Of a stretch of 64,000 bases of DNA, positions 53,849 through 61,850 are shown one piece after another; within the stretch, counting starts at the first letter, position 1, and each line of letters starts with the position of its first letter. The notes under the pieces are model-generated. The model was given only the letters and a program-made list of their open reading frames with translations, did no database searches and was not told the DNA's origin. The position numbers and the translations under genes are program-made. Source of the DNA: Nymphalis io (Eukaryota > Arthropoda > Insecta > Lepidoptera > Nymphalidae); the NCBI RefSeq assembly GCF_905147045.1, contig NC_065917.1:7146501-7210500 (forward strand). Reading direction: 5' to 3'.

Positions 53849-56269
53849 CTGTTACGGATAAAAAAAACACACACACACAATGTGCTGCGCAAACATATAC
53901 AAGTCTATAGTCGATTCCAATAGCAAGTAGAGTATATAAGCAACTTTGACCTTGAAATTTGGTCGAAATCTAAATAATCTGTGGTATTGACTATGGATTC
54001 GCGAAAAATTTAGCCTTTTGGTTATCTGTGAAGTTGTTATCGGAACTTTGTAAGTAAAACTAAAGTGTATATAAGTGGTTAAGTGTAACAGTGTCGTGTT
54101 ATATATAGAGATATATTGATCGAGAAGTGTTTGTGGTGTACAATACAGCAGAGCTGGTAGCGAATCGCGTGGAATCACATATCTAAGGTTTGCTAATCTT
54201 TTAAAAACGAGTAGAGTTTTCTGCTCACCTGAAAGTATATACAGCGTCTAGGGTCGTTTGGGTCTTCGAGGAACACCAGGTCGTCACACACGCACTTGTC
54301 CTGCGTGTCGCTCGACGACACGTGCGCGTCGCTGTACTTGCTCCCGTCGTCCGACACGTACACGTTCGTGCACTTCGTGTCCGATGTCTTCGTGAGGCTG
54401 TTCTTCACGTTGGCGATGTCCTGGAGGATATTTTTGTTCTGTCTCCTCGCGTTCTTTCGATTCTTTTCCGAAGCTTGCGACGAGTGGACTAGTTCTGATA
54501 TCTGCAACAATGAATTTTGAAAATAAAAAAATATATCACTTTTTTAATTTCGTATAGGTACGCTGACAAATGACCACCTTATGGTAAGTGGTCGTCACTA
54601 CCCATAGACTTTGTCACAGTCTATTAACCACCCCTAACATCGTAATGCGCCATCAACCTTGGGAACTAAGATATTACGTATCTTGTGCCTATAGTTACAC
54701 TGTCTAACTCATCTTTCAAACTAGCACACAATAATACTAAGTATTGCCATGGCGGTAGAAACGTTATTCAAAAAAGCATTTTTAAATCGTTTGTATAATA
54801 TAATTTTAAATATAAAGCTACAACCAGTATGGCTACTCTGTAAGAACATTCTCTCACTCATCATCATCATGTCAACATTTCAACGGAGAGTGATGAATCT
54901 AAGATTCTAGAATAGCACTACTGGCCGCGTATATATATTCTGTCTTAAATACATGTAAGTTTTTATTTAGTAATAAGGTTTGAATTAGCGACCCACCTGT
55001 CGTCCTCTGCAAGTCCCGCACGGACAGCCTCCGAAGGTGGGCCGCTCGTGTCCCGCGGCGTAGCCCCCCGGCCGCGCTAGCAGCACCATGCCCTGCCGCA
55101 GTCCCGGCGGGAAGCGACCCAGGCCCAGCGACGCCGACTGTCCCGCGCGCACGCTGCCGCACGGGACCCGGTTGCGGTATATCGTGAGCACGGATATCTC
55201 CGAGAACTCGCCGGACTCCAGAGGTTCTGCGGGGGGGGGGGGGGTGTTAAATGTACGTCGCTCTATTCATCTCACAACTAACAGAACGCAACGCACCTAT
55301 GACAAGTTCGTCGCCCTCGTAGAGTCGCCCTCGCGCGAGCAGTCCCCCCACGACGGGCCCCGTCGAGTCCCCTACGTGGAAAATTTCGTCTATTTGAAAC
55401 TCGCACGCCTCCTGTAAAGTGACATAAATTATTATTTTATTTATTAATATTTATATTAACATTTATAATTTAATAAAAAGGATACTAGTCAACTGCGCAA
55501 CATATGGTTCACTCACGTCCTCGGAGCGCTGCAGGTCACGGCGCGGCGCCAGCGCCAGCAGGCACGCGTGCAGCGCGTTGAGGCCTGCGCCGCGCGCGCA
55601 GCTCACCGGGAACACGGCCACCCTGCCGGCCGACACTACCGTGATTTGCGTTCAACTATATATACATATATATATCTGATCCGAAACTAAGCAGAGCTTG
55701 TACTATGGCAACCAGACAACTGATATACTATTGTATAGACAATTACACACAGACTCAGGTAAAACAGACATGTTAATGCATGATATATATTGGTATTATT
55801 ACAGAAACCGCTGTTAATAACTGACGAGAATATGGCAAGGAACTGCGTCGCGCCGCAAAAGTCGATACTGGACACCATAGACAATGTAGACAAGGAAATC
55901 AAAAAGGATGAGGAGTGAGTAGCTTCACAAGCCTTTATTTAACCCGAAGTGTTTCTGGGTGAACTCTTATGTATGACCTTAAAACGAGTTCCATACTATT
56001 GGTAATGGTAATAGTATTGTCTATAGCTACGCCAACCACCCTTGCTAGATACTTGCCTTTCATGCCAAAGGTCGTGGGTTCGATTCCCACCCAGGACAGA
56101 CATTTGTGTGCATGAACATGTCTGTTTGTCCTGAGTCTGGGTGTAATTATCTATATAAGTATGTATTTACAAAAGAAAAGTAGTATATGTATTATATCAG
56201 TTGTCTGGTTTCCATAACACAAGCTCTGCTTAATTTGGGATCAGATGACCGCGTGTGAATAATGTCCAA

Positions 56270-56352
<83 letters not shown>

Positions 56353-59300
56353 TATTGCTTTCTCAAGATAAGTAATGTAGTAGGCCCAGTAACAACACTA
56401 TTATTAATGAAGTTTTATTAAATCGTTACTATCGAATGAATTTCTATGGATTGCTGTTATCAATAGTATTAATAATAATAATGTCCTCCAGACCGATTTC
56501 AACGACGGCGGCCAATCTGAAGAGAGATTAGCCAACTACGCAGGAGATATTATAGTGCACAAGTGTGTGCGCAAACACAGGTGCACTCTCTACTCCCAAA
56601 CTCTCATAATCCGATGGGACGGCGACCCGACACGACCGGAAAGAGTTCAGGCGCAGGACCAACGGTTTTACGTGCTTTCCGAGGCACGGGAGTGTACACA
56701 CTTCCAACTTCCAGACTCCGGGCTGCTACTGAGAATTTTCTAACAGAAAAACCCAATAAATTTTTATTGTCCCGATCTGGGAATTGAACTCAGGACCTCC
56801 GGGGTCTGCGGTCTTATATGAAGCCACTAGACTAACGAGGCAGGCAAATGAGTTACCAATAGTATTGTGAACAGAGAGCTATAGTAACTATCGATAATAT
56901 CGACAATATTGACACAAGACGATACTTTCGGAAGTACTGTCGATAATAGTTTTCGAGGTCAAACTATCGATAGTTCTGCAACACTGATACCTGGGATTAG
57001 GTAAATGAAACTACAATTTATTAGATTACAAAAACAATCACTTCTACACTATATATACTCCGTAGCGCTTTCTATCGACTGTATCACGGCGAGTGCTCTG
57101 AGGAATTATTCTCTCTAATTCCTGCTTCCCCCTTCCTTCTTAAGTCCACGCGAGCTGGTTCTCGATGTCACCGCCTAACTGTAACATCAATTCCATCGCG
57201 AACAAAGAAATTGGGCAACTCCTTTCTTTGTCGCACTTCCAAAAAATGGAATTCCTTACCAGCTCACGTGTTCCCCTCCTCTTACAACCCGGGTTCCTTC
57301 AAACGAGGCGTGAAGAGGCATCTTGCGGGCCGAAGGCGAAGGCGGCTAGTGCAGAACGTTTTTCCCGTCTGTACTGGCCGTCGTCGCGTTTGGACTCTAC
57401 TACCACTTACCAACAGGTGGAGTAGAGTCATTTGCCCTCCCGGAGAATATATAAAAAAAAAAAAGCGAATATCTAGACAGCGCGATTCAGGAATGTGACA
57501 TTTCGAATGAGCGCCATCTATCGTTAACGGGGTGTAACATACGCCATCATACAACTGGATAATAAAATAACGGAAGCTTTTACAAAGATTAATATAATTG
57601 AAAAATGAGTATGAAAACTAGATACACATGTTTAGACAACTTGTAGCCGAGATGGCCCAGTGGTAAGAACGCGTGAATCTTAACCGATGATCGTGAGTTC
57701 AAACCCGGGCAAGCACCACTGAATTTTCATGTGCTTAATTTGTGATTATAATTCATCTCTGCTTGACGGTGAAGGAAAACATCGTGAGGAAACCTGTATG
57801 TGTCTAATTTCACTGAAATTAGACACATACAGGTTTTAGGAATACACAAGTAGTAGGTGTATTCCACCAACCCGCATTGGTGCAGCGTGCTGGAATAAGC
57901 TCCAAACCTTCTTAAAAAAAGGGAGAGGAGGCTTTAGCCCAGCAGTGGGACATTCACAGGCTGTTACGGATACGAACGGTTTAGACAACTGCACGGGACT
58001 AATAATGGTACTTGTGTGTGCGTGCAAGCACAGACAGTTTCTATTCCCACACACTCTTAATCCTATTGAGAACCGAGATGGTAGTGAATAGAATGTGTAA
58101 ATCGTTACCAATGATAGCGTGTTAAAACCCAGATTAGCACCTCTAAATTGGAACAGCGTATTGGAATAAGCTCCTCATCAAAGGGAGAAGAGGGATTAGC
58201 CCAGCAGTGGGACTTAGACATTTACATAATCCCAGGGTGAAAATTAGAGAGAGTTCAGGCGCAAACAATGTCTTTACATGCTTCCAAATCTCACTTCTAG
58301 TGTACAACTTACTTTTACTTTTCTTTTCTATTTACTTATTATAAAAAAAATAACGCCTCTGCTGGGCTAAGGCCTCCCCTCCACTTGTGATTTGGAGCTC
58401 TAGCTTGCTGCTTCAATGCGGGTTGATGGATATACATAGCAATACTTCATCCCATAAAAGCAGATCTCCTGACAATGTGCCCATTAATTAAGCACATCAA
58501 AGTGCAGTGGTGTTTGCCCGGGCTTTGCAAGTGGGTGGGGGATTGTTCTTAATTTAAATAAATGTCAAAATAATCATTAGCGCACCTGAGCATCGAAGCC
58601 GAGTATCTCGTGGCTGAGCAAGGACGTCCTACCACTTTTTACTTCGTGCAAATGCCTGAACATGTTCAGGCGAGCGAACCCTCTACCGTTATCGAGTTCA
58701 ACTGTAGAAAAGAAAAATTATTGTATTGCGCACTACAAACAGCTAACATACCATCAACCAATGAAGTCATTACAATTTCAAGATCAAATTTTATACTGCC
58801 ATTGTAATTACAACTAAGTTTCTTGACCATAAAATATTTATCTGAGGATAAAATAAATGATATTACAATATAATATTAACAAAGTCGGTTTTTGTCGCGA
58901 CTGAGTAGGTATCATTTAATTTGTTTAAAAATGAAACAGCATTTTTACCCACAGCTGGGATAAGGCGTCATCTCCTTATTACGAGTACACACGTATAGGA
59001 TCTCTACATGATAATCGAATCAAAAACTTCTGGATACGAAGCCTTATAAATATATTTTTTTATAGAATAGGAAGGCGGACGAGCATATGGGCCACCTGAT
59101 GGTGAGTGGTCACTAACGCCCATAGACATAGGCATTGTAAGAAATGTTAACCATCGCTTACATCGCAAATGCGCCACCAACCTTGGGAACTGAGACGTTA
59201 TGTCCCTTGTGCCTGTAATTATACTGTCTCACTCACCCTTCAAACCGGAACACAACAATACCAAGTACTGCTGTTTTGCGGTAGAATATCTGATGAGTGG

Positions 59301-59502
59301 GTGATACCTACCCAGTTAGCTACCTAAGTTATATATAATGTTATATATTTAATATTATTTATTATTCACTTGCGTCACCAGGTGCTGGAAGCGTTGCTCG
59401 CACGGCGAGACCAGTTGCAGTTTGTACTCGACGTTCCCGAAACGAGGCTGCGGGGGTAGACTCCCGTAGCACTCGTCGCCGGAATAGTCGGCGTCGGATG
59501 TT
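53721..59502 (-). CDS. GTPBP1/2-like GTPase gene, scattered exons
   Basis: Seven GT-AG-bounded exons on the minus strand match the GTP-binding protein 1/2 family in the expected order: 59502-59370, 58701-58586, about 55620-55517, 55411-55297, 55226-54997, 54501-54239 and 53848-53721. These are translation-factor-like GTPases related to eEF1A, linked to ribosome and mRNA surveillance. The block from about 55620 to 54239 splices in phase. At 59370/58701, 58586/55620 and 54239/53848 exons are missing: phases clash at the first and third. The second lacks the G2 to G4 motifs. No exon for the GTP-binding P-loop (GxxxxGKS) is visible. The 5' end lies beyond 59502. The locus is full of SINEs. It could be a gene with exons lost to rearrangement, or a misassembly. 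Confidence 0.75.
53936..54175 (+). repeat. Dispersed repeat D, copy 2
   Basis: Aligns with 7310-7575 from GCAACTTTGA through CTATGGATTCGCGAAAAATT, GTGAAGTTGTTATCGGAA, GATCGAGAAGTGTTTGTGGT and ACAATACAGCAGAGC. It lies in the interval where a GTPBP1/2-like exon appears to be missing. Confidence 0.55.
54239..55620 (-). CDS. GTPBP1/2-like exons: end of G domain, domain II, insert
   Basis: Four exons join in phase. About 55620-55517 encodes VFPVSCARGAGLNALHACLL; its acceptor is weak. 55411-55297 encodes EACEFQIDEIFHVGDSTGPV and VGGLLARGRLYEGDELVI. 55226-54997 encodes EISVLTIYRNRVPCGSVRAG and RFPPGLRQGMVLLARPGG. 54501-54239 encodes a Lys/Ser/Asp-rich stretch (KNARRQNKNILQDIANVKN) ending DDLVFLEDPNDPRRCIYFQ, which I do not find in other family members as I know them. 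A run of 11 G lies just upstream of one acceptor (55231-55241). Confidence 0.8.
54560..54765 (-). repeat. Rep-P, diverged copy
   Basis: GACCACCTTATGGTAAGTGG, ACTACCCATAGACT, TGCGCCATCAACCTTGGGAA, CTTGTGCCTATAGTTACACT and GCCATGGCGGTAGAA match Rep-P in order. The poly(A) side is decayed. Confidence 0.75.
55677..55795 (-). repeat. SINE-2, 3' part
   Basis: On the minus strand AACATGTCTGTTTTACCTGA, GTGTGTAATTGTCTATACA and CAGTTGTCTGGTTGCCATAG match the body of SINE-2. The tRNA head is replaced near 55790 by sequence leading into the candidate exon at 55805. Confidence 0.75.
55805..55914 (+). CDS. Candidate exon of an unknown gene on the plus strand
   Basis: Acceptor TTGGTATTATTACAG and donor GGA|GTGAGT bound a 110-bp open segment. 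It encodes KPLLITDENMARNCVAPQKS, then ILDTIDNVDKEIKKDEE. Codon and residue composition look coding, but I do not recognise the family. It lies inside an intron of the opposite-strand GTPBP1/2-like gene, between two SINE-2 copies in opposite orientation. It could be an exon carried there by rearrangement. Confidence 0.4.
56028..56352 (+). repeat. SINE-2 with long ATT microsatellite tail
   Basis: From CTTGCTAGATACTTGCCTTT and the B box GGTTCGATTCCCAC to GTGAATAATGTCC, then about 80 bp of ATT repeats (56270-56349). The ATT run is an expanded form of the family's natural TTA tail. Confidence 0.88.
56463..56850 (-). repeat. SINE-3 (tRNA-derived)
   Basis: Minus-strand head CTCGTTAGTCTAGTGGCTTC, B box GGTCCTGAGTTCAATTCCCA, body as in 51465-51832, tail GTCTGGAGGACATTATTATT. 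It is better preserved than the other copy. The plus strand is open for 60-70 codons in two frames by chance. Confidence 0.87.
57065..57462 (+). mobile_element. Jockey-type LINE, 3' fragment with poly(A)
   Basis: It corresponds to 29740-29341 read in reverse: the ORF2 C-terminus (SFLCRTSKKWNSLPAHVFPS, SSYNPGSFKRGVKRHLAG), the tail CCACTTACCAACAGGTGGAG and an A-run at 57451-57462. It is a typical 5'-truncated copy of the family at 29341-33130, lightly diverged, with one frameshift. Confidence 0.88.
57643..57950 (+). repeat. SINE-1 with internal fold-back palindrome
   Basis: The head GCCGAGATGGCCCAGTGGTA and B box GTTCAAACCCGGGC are followed by the usual body and the end GGCTTTAGCCCAGCAGTGGG. 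At 57790-57836 a perfect palindrome with 23-bp arms replaces the normal sequence. The left arm (AAACCTGTATGTGTCTAATT...) is the family sequence and the right arm is its inverted copy. Confidence 0.88.
58005..58310 (+). repeat. Mosaic of SINE-3-like and SINE-1 fragments
   Basis: 58005-58110 resembles the middle of SINE-3 (GTGTGTGCGTGCAAGCACAG, CTCTTAATCC). 58115-58225 resembles the SINE-1 3' part (AGCACCTCTAAATT, GAGGGATTAGCCCAGCAGTG). 58250-58305 again resembles SINE-3 (GAGAGTTCAGGCGCA). All are diverged. Confidence 0.5.
58355..58545 (-). repeat. SINE-1, diverged copy
   Basis: Plus-strand CTGCTGGGCTAAGGCCTCCC, TTCAATGCGGGTTGATGG, TTAAGCACATCAAAGTGCAG and TGGTGTTTGCCCGGGCTT are reverse complements of SINE-1 blocks. 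The tRNA head is cut off at the right. Confidence 0.7.
58586..58701 (-). CDS. GTPBP1/2-like exon: GTPase switch region
   Basis: Acceptor CTTTTCTACAG, donor CAG|GTGCGC. It encodes ELDNGRGFARLNMFRHLHEV, then KSGRTSLLSHEILGFDAQ. This segment follows the P-loop in the family and includes the conserved RTS/SHEILGFD stretch. It starts with two bases of a split codon, which does not fit the phase-0 end of the exon at 59370. Confidence 0.88.
59041..59320 (-). repeat. Rep-P, nearly full length
   Basis: T-run (59057-59063), ATAGAATAGGAAGGCGGACG, GGGCCACCTGATGGTGAGTG, CGCCCATAGACATAGGCATT, CGCCACCAACCTTGGGAACT and TGATGAGTGGGTGATACCTA. It is the longest copy in the window. It lies between two GTPBP1/2-like exons whose phases do not match. 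Confidence 0.88.
59370..59502 (-). CDS. GTPBP1/2-like exon: N-terminal domain
   Basis: Acceptor TTGGCCCTCAG, donor CAA|GTGAAT. It encodes SDADYSGDECYGSLPPQP, then RFGNVEYKLQLV and RFQHLVTQ, the family's LPPE.E.GNVEYKLKLV...RFEHLVTQ segment ahead of the GTPase domain. The exon ends in phase 0. Confidence 0.8.
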
Positions 59503-59560
59503 CTGAGGGCCAAATCGAATATATTTAACATTGATCTTATTTCGATTAATGCCATCCGCG

Positions 59561-60071
59561 TTCGGTGAGACCGACTCACTGTTTATGATCTCCTGGTACA
59601 TTAACACTGTAATCCTAACTGAAACTAATTGACTCTTTTAATCTAATCGTTCGGTGAGACCGACTCACTGTTTATGATCTCGTGGTACATTAACACTGTA
59701 ATCCTAACTGAAACTAATTGACTCTTTTAATCTAATCGTTCGGTGAGACCGACTCACTGTTTATGATCTCCTGGTACATTAACACTGTAATCCTAACTGA
59801 AACTAATTGACTCTTTTAATCTAATCATTCGGTGAGACCGACTCACTGTTTATGATCTCCTGGTACATTAACACTGTAATCCTAACTGGAACTAATTGAC
59901 TCTTTTAATCTAATCGTTCGGTGAGACCGACTCACTGTTTATGATCTCCTGGTACATTAACACTGTCATCCTAACTGAAACTAATTGACTCTTTTAATCT
60001 AATCGTTCGGTGAGACCGACTCACTGTTTATGTTCTCCTGGTACATTAACAACGTAATCCTAATTCTAAAT
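59561..60071 (-). repeat. 89-bp tandem array, inverted (about 6 units)
   Basis: Units of CGGTGAGACCGACTCACTGT...AATCTAATCGTT repeat every 89 bp. The right end is the diverged terminal unit (TATGTTCTCCTGGTACATTA, AACAACGTAATCCTAATTCT), identical in kind to the opening units of blocks A, B and C, so the array ends at the same edge in inverted orientation. It begins about 60 bp upstream of the GTPBP1/2-like exon at 59502. Confidence 0.93.
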
Positions 60072-60550
60072 TTGCACTGTTTGTTACATAGCGACAAGAC
60101 GTATTGACTATTGGTGCTTTAATATTGTTGTAAAAATCAGTGATTTTGCTAACAGTTTTCTCGAAAATTAAGATATAAATACGTAGTATATCTTCGTTTA
60201 AAAGAATAAGTAAACTTATAACAATTTCAGTGCCAAAATATAATAGTTTTCAACAATAACTTTGCAAATATAAAAGTGATTTACATATGTTTAACGTTGG
60301 ACAAGTGCATCGTGATCTACTTCGTGCGTCAAGACGTTAATGAGCTTCATATTGAAAAAACATACCGCAACCGATAGGTCATTGACCACACATAAACAAC
60401 GTACAAAACTGATAACTATTTTTGCCCGGTCAACTTAAACAGTTGTTGGAACAGAGGTTTCGAACGCATCGCATACGCAGTCGATACAGGTTCAAATCTC
60501 ACTTGTGCGCATCGTTACTTTTTTTTTTTTTTTGGTTACGAAGTAATAAT

Positions 60551-61579
60551 ATGGAGTTCGCCTGCTGTAGCAAATCAATAAAAGATGCTGAAGATCCTAT
60601 TGTATGTACATCTTGCGATAGGGAATTCCATGTAGCTTGTATGCTACAGCTAAAAGATCAAGAACTAAAACCGGACGATGATCTTAGACTCTCCTGGCGG
60701 TGTTCATCGTGTACCTCAAATAATTCTCGGGACAACAAATCTGATACCCCAATTCGCAATGTCACAAAGCGGTCCAAGCAAAAAACTGATAAGAGTACGT
60801 CTTCTGAAAAAAATACACATAAGGTAAATCTCACTGCGCTACAAATATCAAGAGATGAAATTCGAAATATTATTAAATCTGAGTTTAAAGAGGCTTTTTC
60901 TGGATTTCAAAATATCCTTGAGGATGTTAAAAAGGAAATTTTGTCACTCCAAAACTCTGTGAAATTTTTAAGTGATACTCATGATGCGATTCTTAAGAGA
61001 CTAGAAACAGCCGAGAATGGGATAAAAAAGTGTGGTGCATTATATTCCGATATAAAAAACTGCCAATTATCTATGATAAACCTCCAAAATGAAATTAATA
61101 ATAAGGAACAATGGTCCAGGCGTTCTAATGTTGAGATTATTGGCCTTCCCGAATCCAAAAACGAAAATTTAATGACAACAATGAATAAGTTATCGGAACT
61201 GGTGGATCACTCAGCTTACAGTCATTCGGACATCGATTTTATAACCCGCGTGGCCCCTAAAAACAATGATTCTAAAAAACCAAGACCCGTAATTATTCGA
61301 TTTTTGTCTAGATGGAAGAAGGATGATTTCCTTGCTAGATTACGAGCAAAGAAGAATATCAGGGCTTGCGACCTTGGCTACGTGGGAAATACTAATCGTG
61401 TTTACTTTAACGATCATCTAACAAGTGCTAATAAGGCGCTTCTTCGTAAAACAAAAGAAATAGCTCGCGATAAAAAATATACGTATATTTGGGTAAAAAA
61501 CTGTTCTATTATGGCTAGAAAAACTGACACTAGCCCAGTTATTCATATACTTAACGAATGTGATTTAAAAAAATTGTAA
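60551..61579 (+). CDS. LINE ORF1: PHD-finger, coiled-coil protein
   Basis: 342 residues from the ATG at 60551; the frame is open further left (to 60422) without an upstream ATG, through a T-run. The N-terminal PHD-like finger has IVCTSCDREFHVACM and WRCSSC. A charged linker and a coiled coil (about 115-215: LEDVKKEILSLQNSVKFLS) precede VEIIGLPESKNENL and the C-terminal domain with RVYFNDHLTSANKALLRKTK. It has the same architecture as the protein at 24300-25310, with low but recognisable similarity. Confidence 0.88.
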   Translation: MEFACCSKSIKDAEDPIVCTSCDREFHVACMLQLKDQELKPDDDLRLSWRCSSCTSNNSRDNKSDTPIRNVTKRSKQKTDKSTSSEKNTHKVNLTALQISRDEIRNIIKSEFKEAFSGFQNILEDVKKEILSLQNSVKFLSDTHDAILKRLETAENGIKKCGALYSDIKNCQLSMINLQNEINNKEQWSRRSNVEIIGLPESKNENLMTTMNKLSELVDHSAYSHSDIDFITRVAPKNNDSKKPRPVIIRFLSRWKKDDFLARLRAKKNIRACDLGYVGNTNRVYFNDHLTSANKALLRKTKEIARDKKYTYIWVKNCSIMARKTDTSPVIHILNECDLKKL

Positions 61580-61850
61580 TACGCGCAATTAATTTATCCA
61601 ACATATTATATATAAGTACGTTTGGTGGCTTCTTTATAAATTTACTAAAATTATGTTGGCTTTTCTATTTGATTGTAATTTTATTAGGCTTTGAGAGAGA
61701 GATGAAACTGCTAAATCTGTTTAAGGTTTATTCTATTTGTATAATTTTAGAAAGGAGAATTATTATAATTAATTTAGATGAAATGGTCAGTTTAAATGTA
61801 TTTAGTATAATTCTTAAGTCTTATATGATTTATAAATTACTTATTTCGCA

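Noticed and set aside
56555..56787. Open frames of 60-75 codons in SINE-3
   Set aside because: They are on the antisense strand of a tRNA-derived SINE and are disrupted in the paralogue at 51472.
56880..57000. Cluster of TATCGATA-like words
   Set aside because: Several ATCGAT words lie within 100 bp, but they do not form a consistent period or terminal repeat, and no function could be supported.
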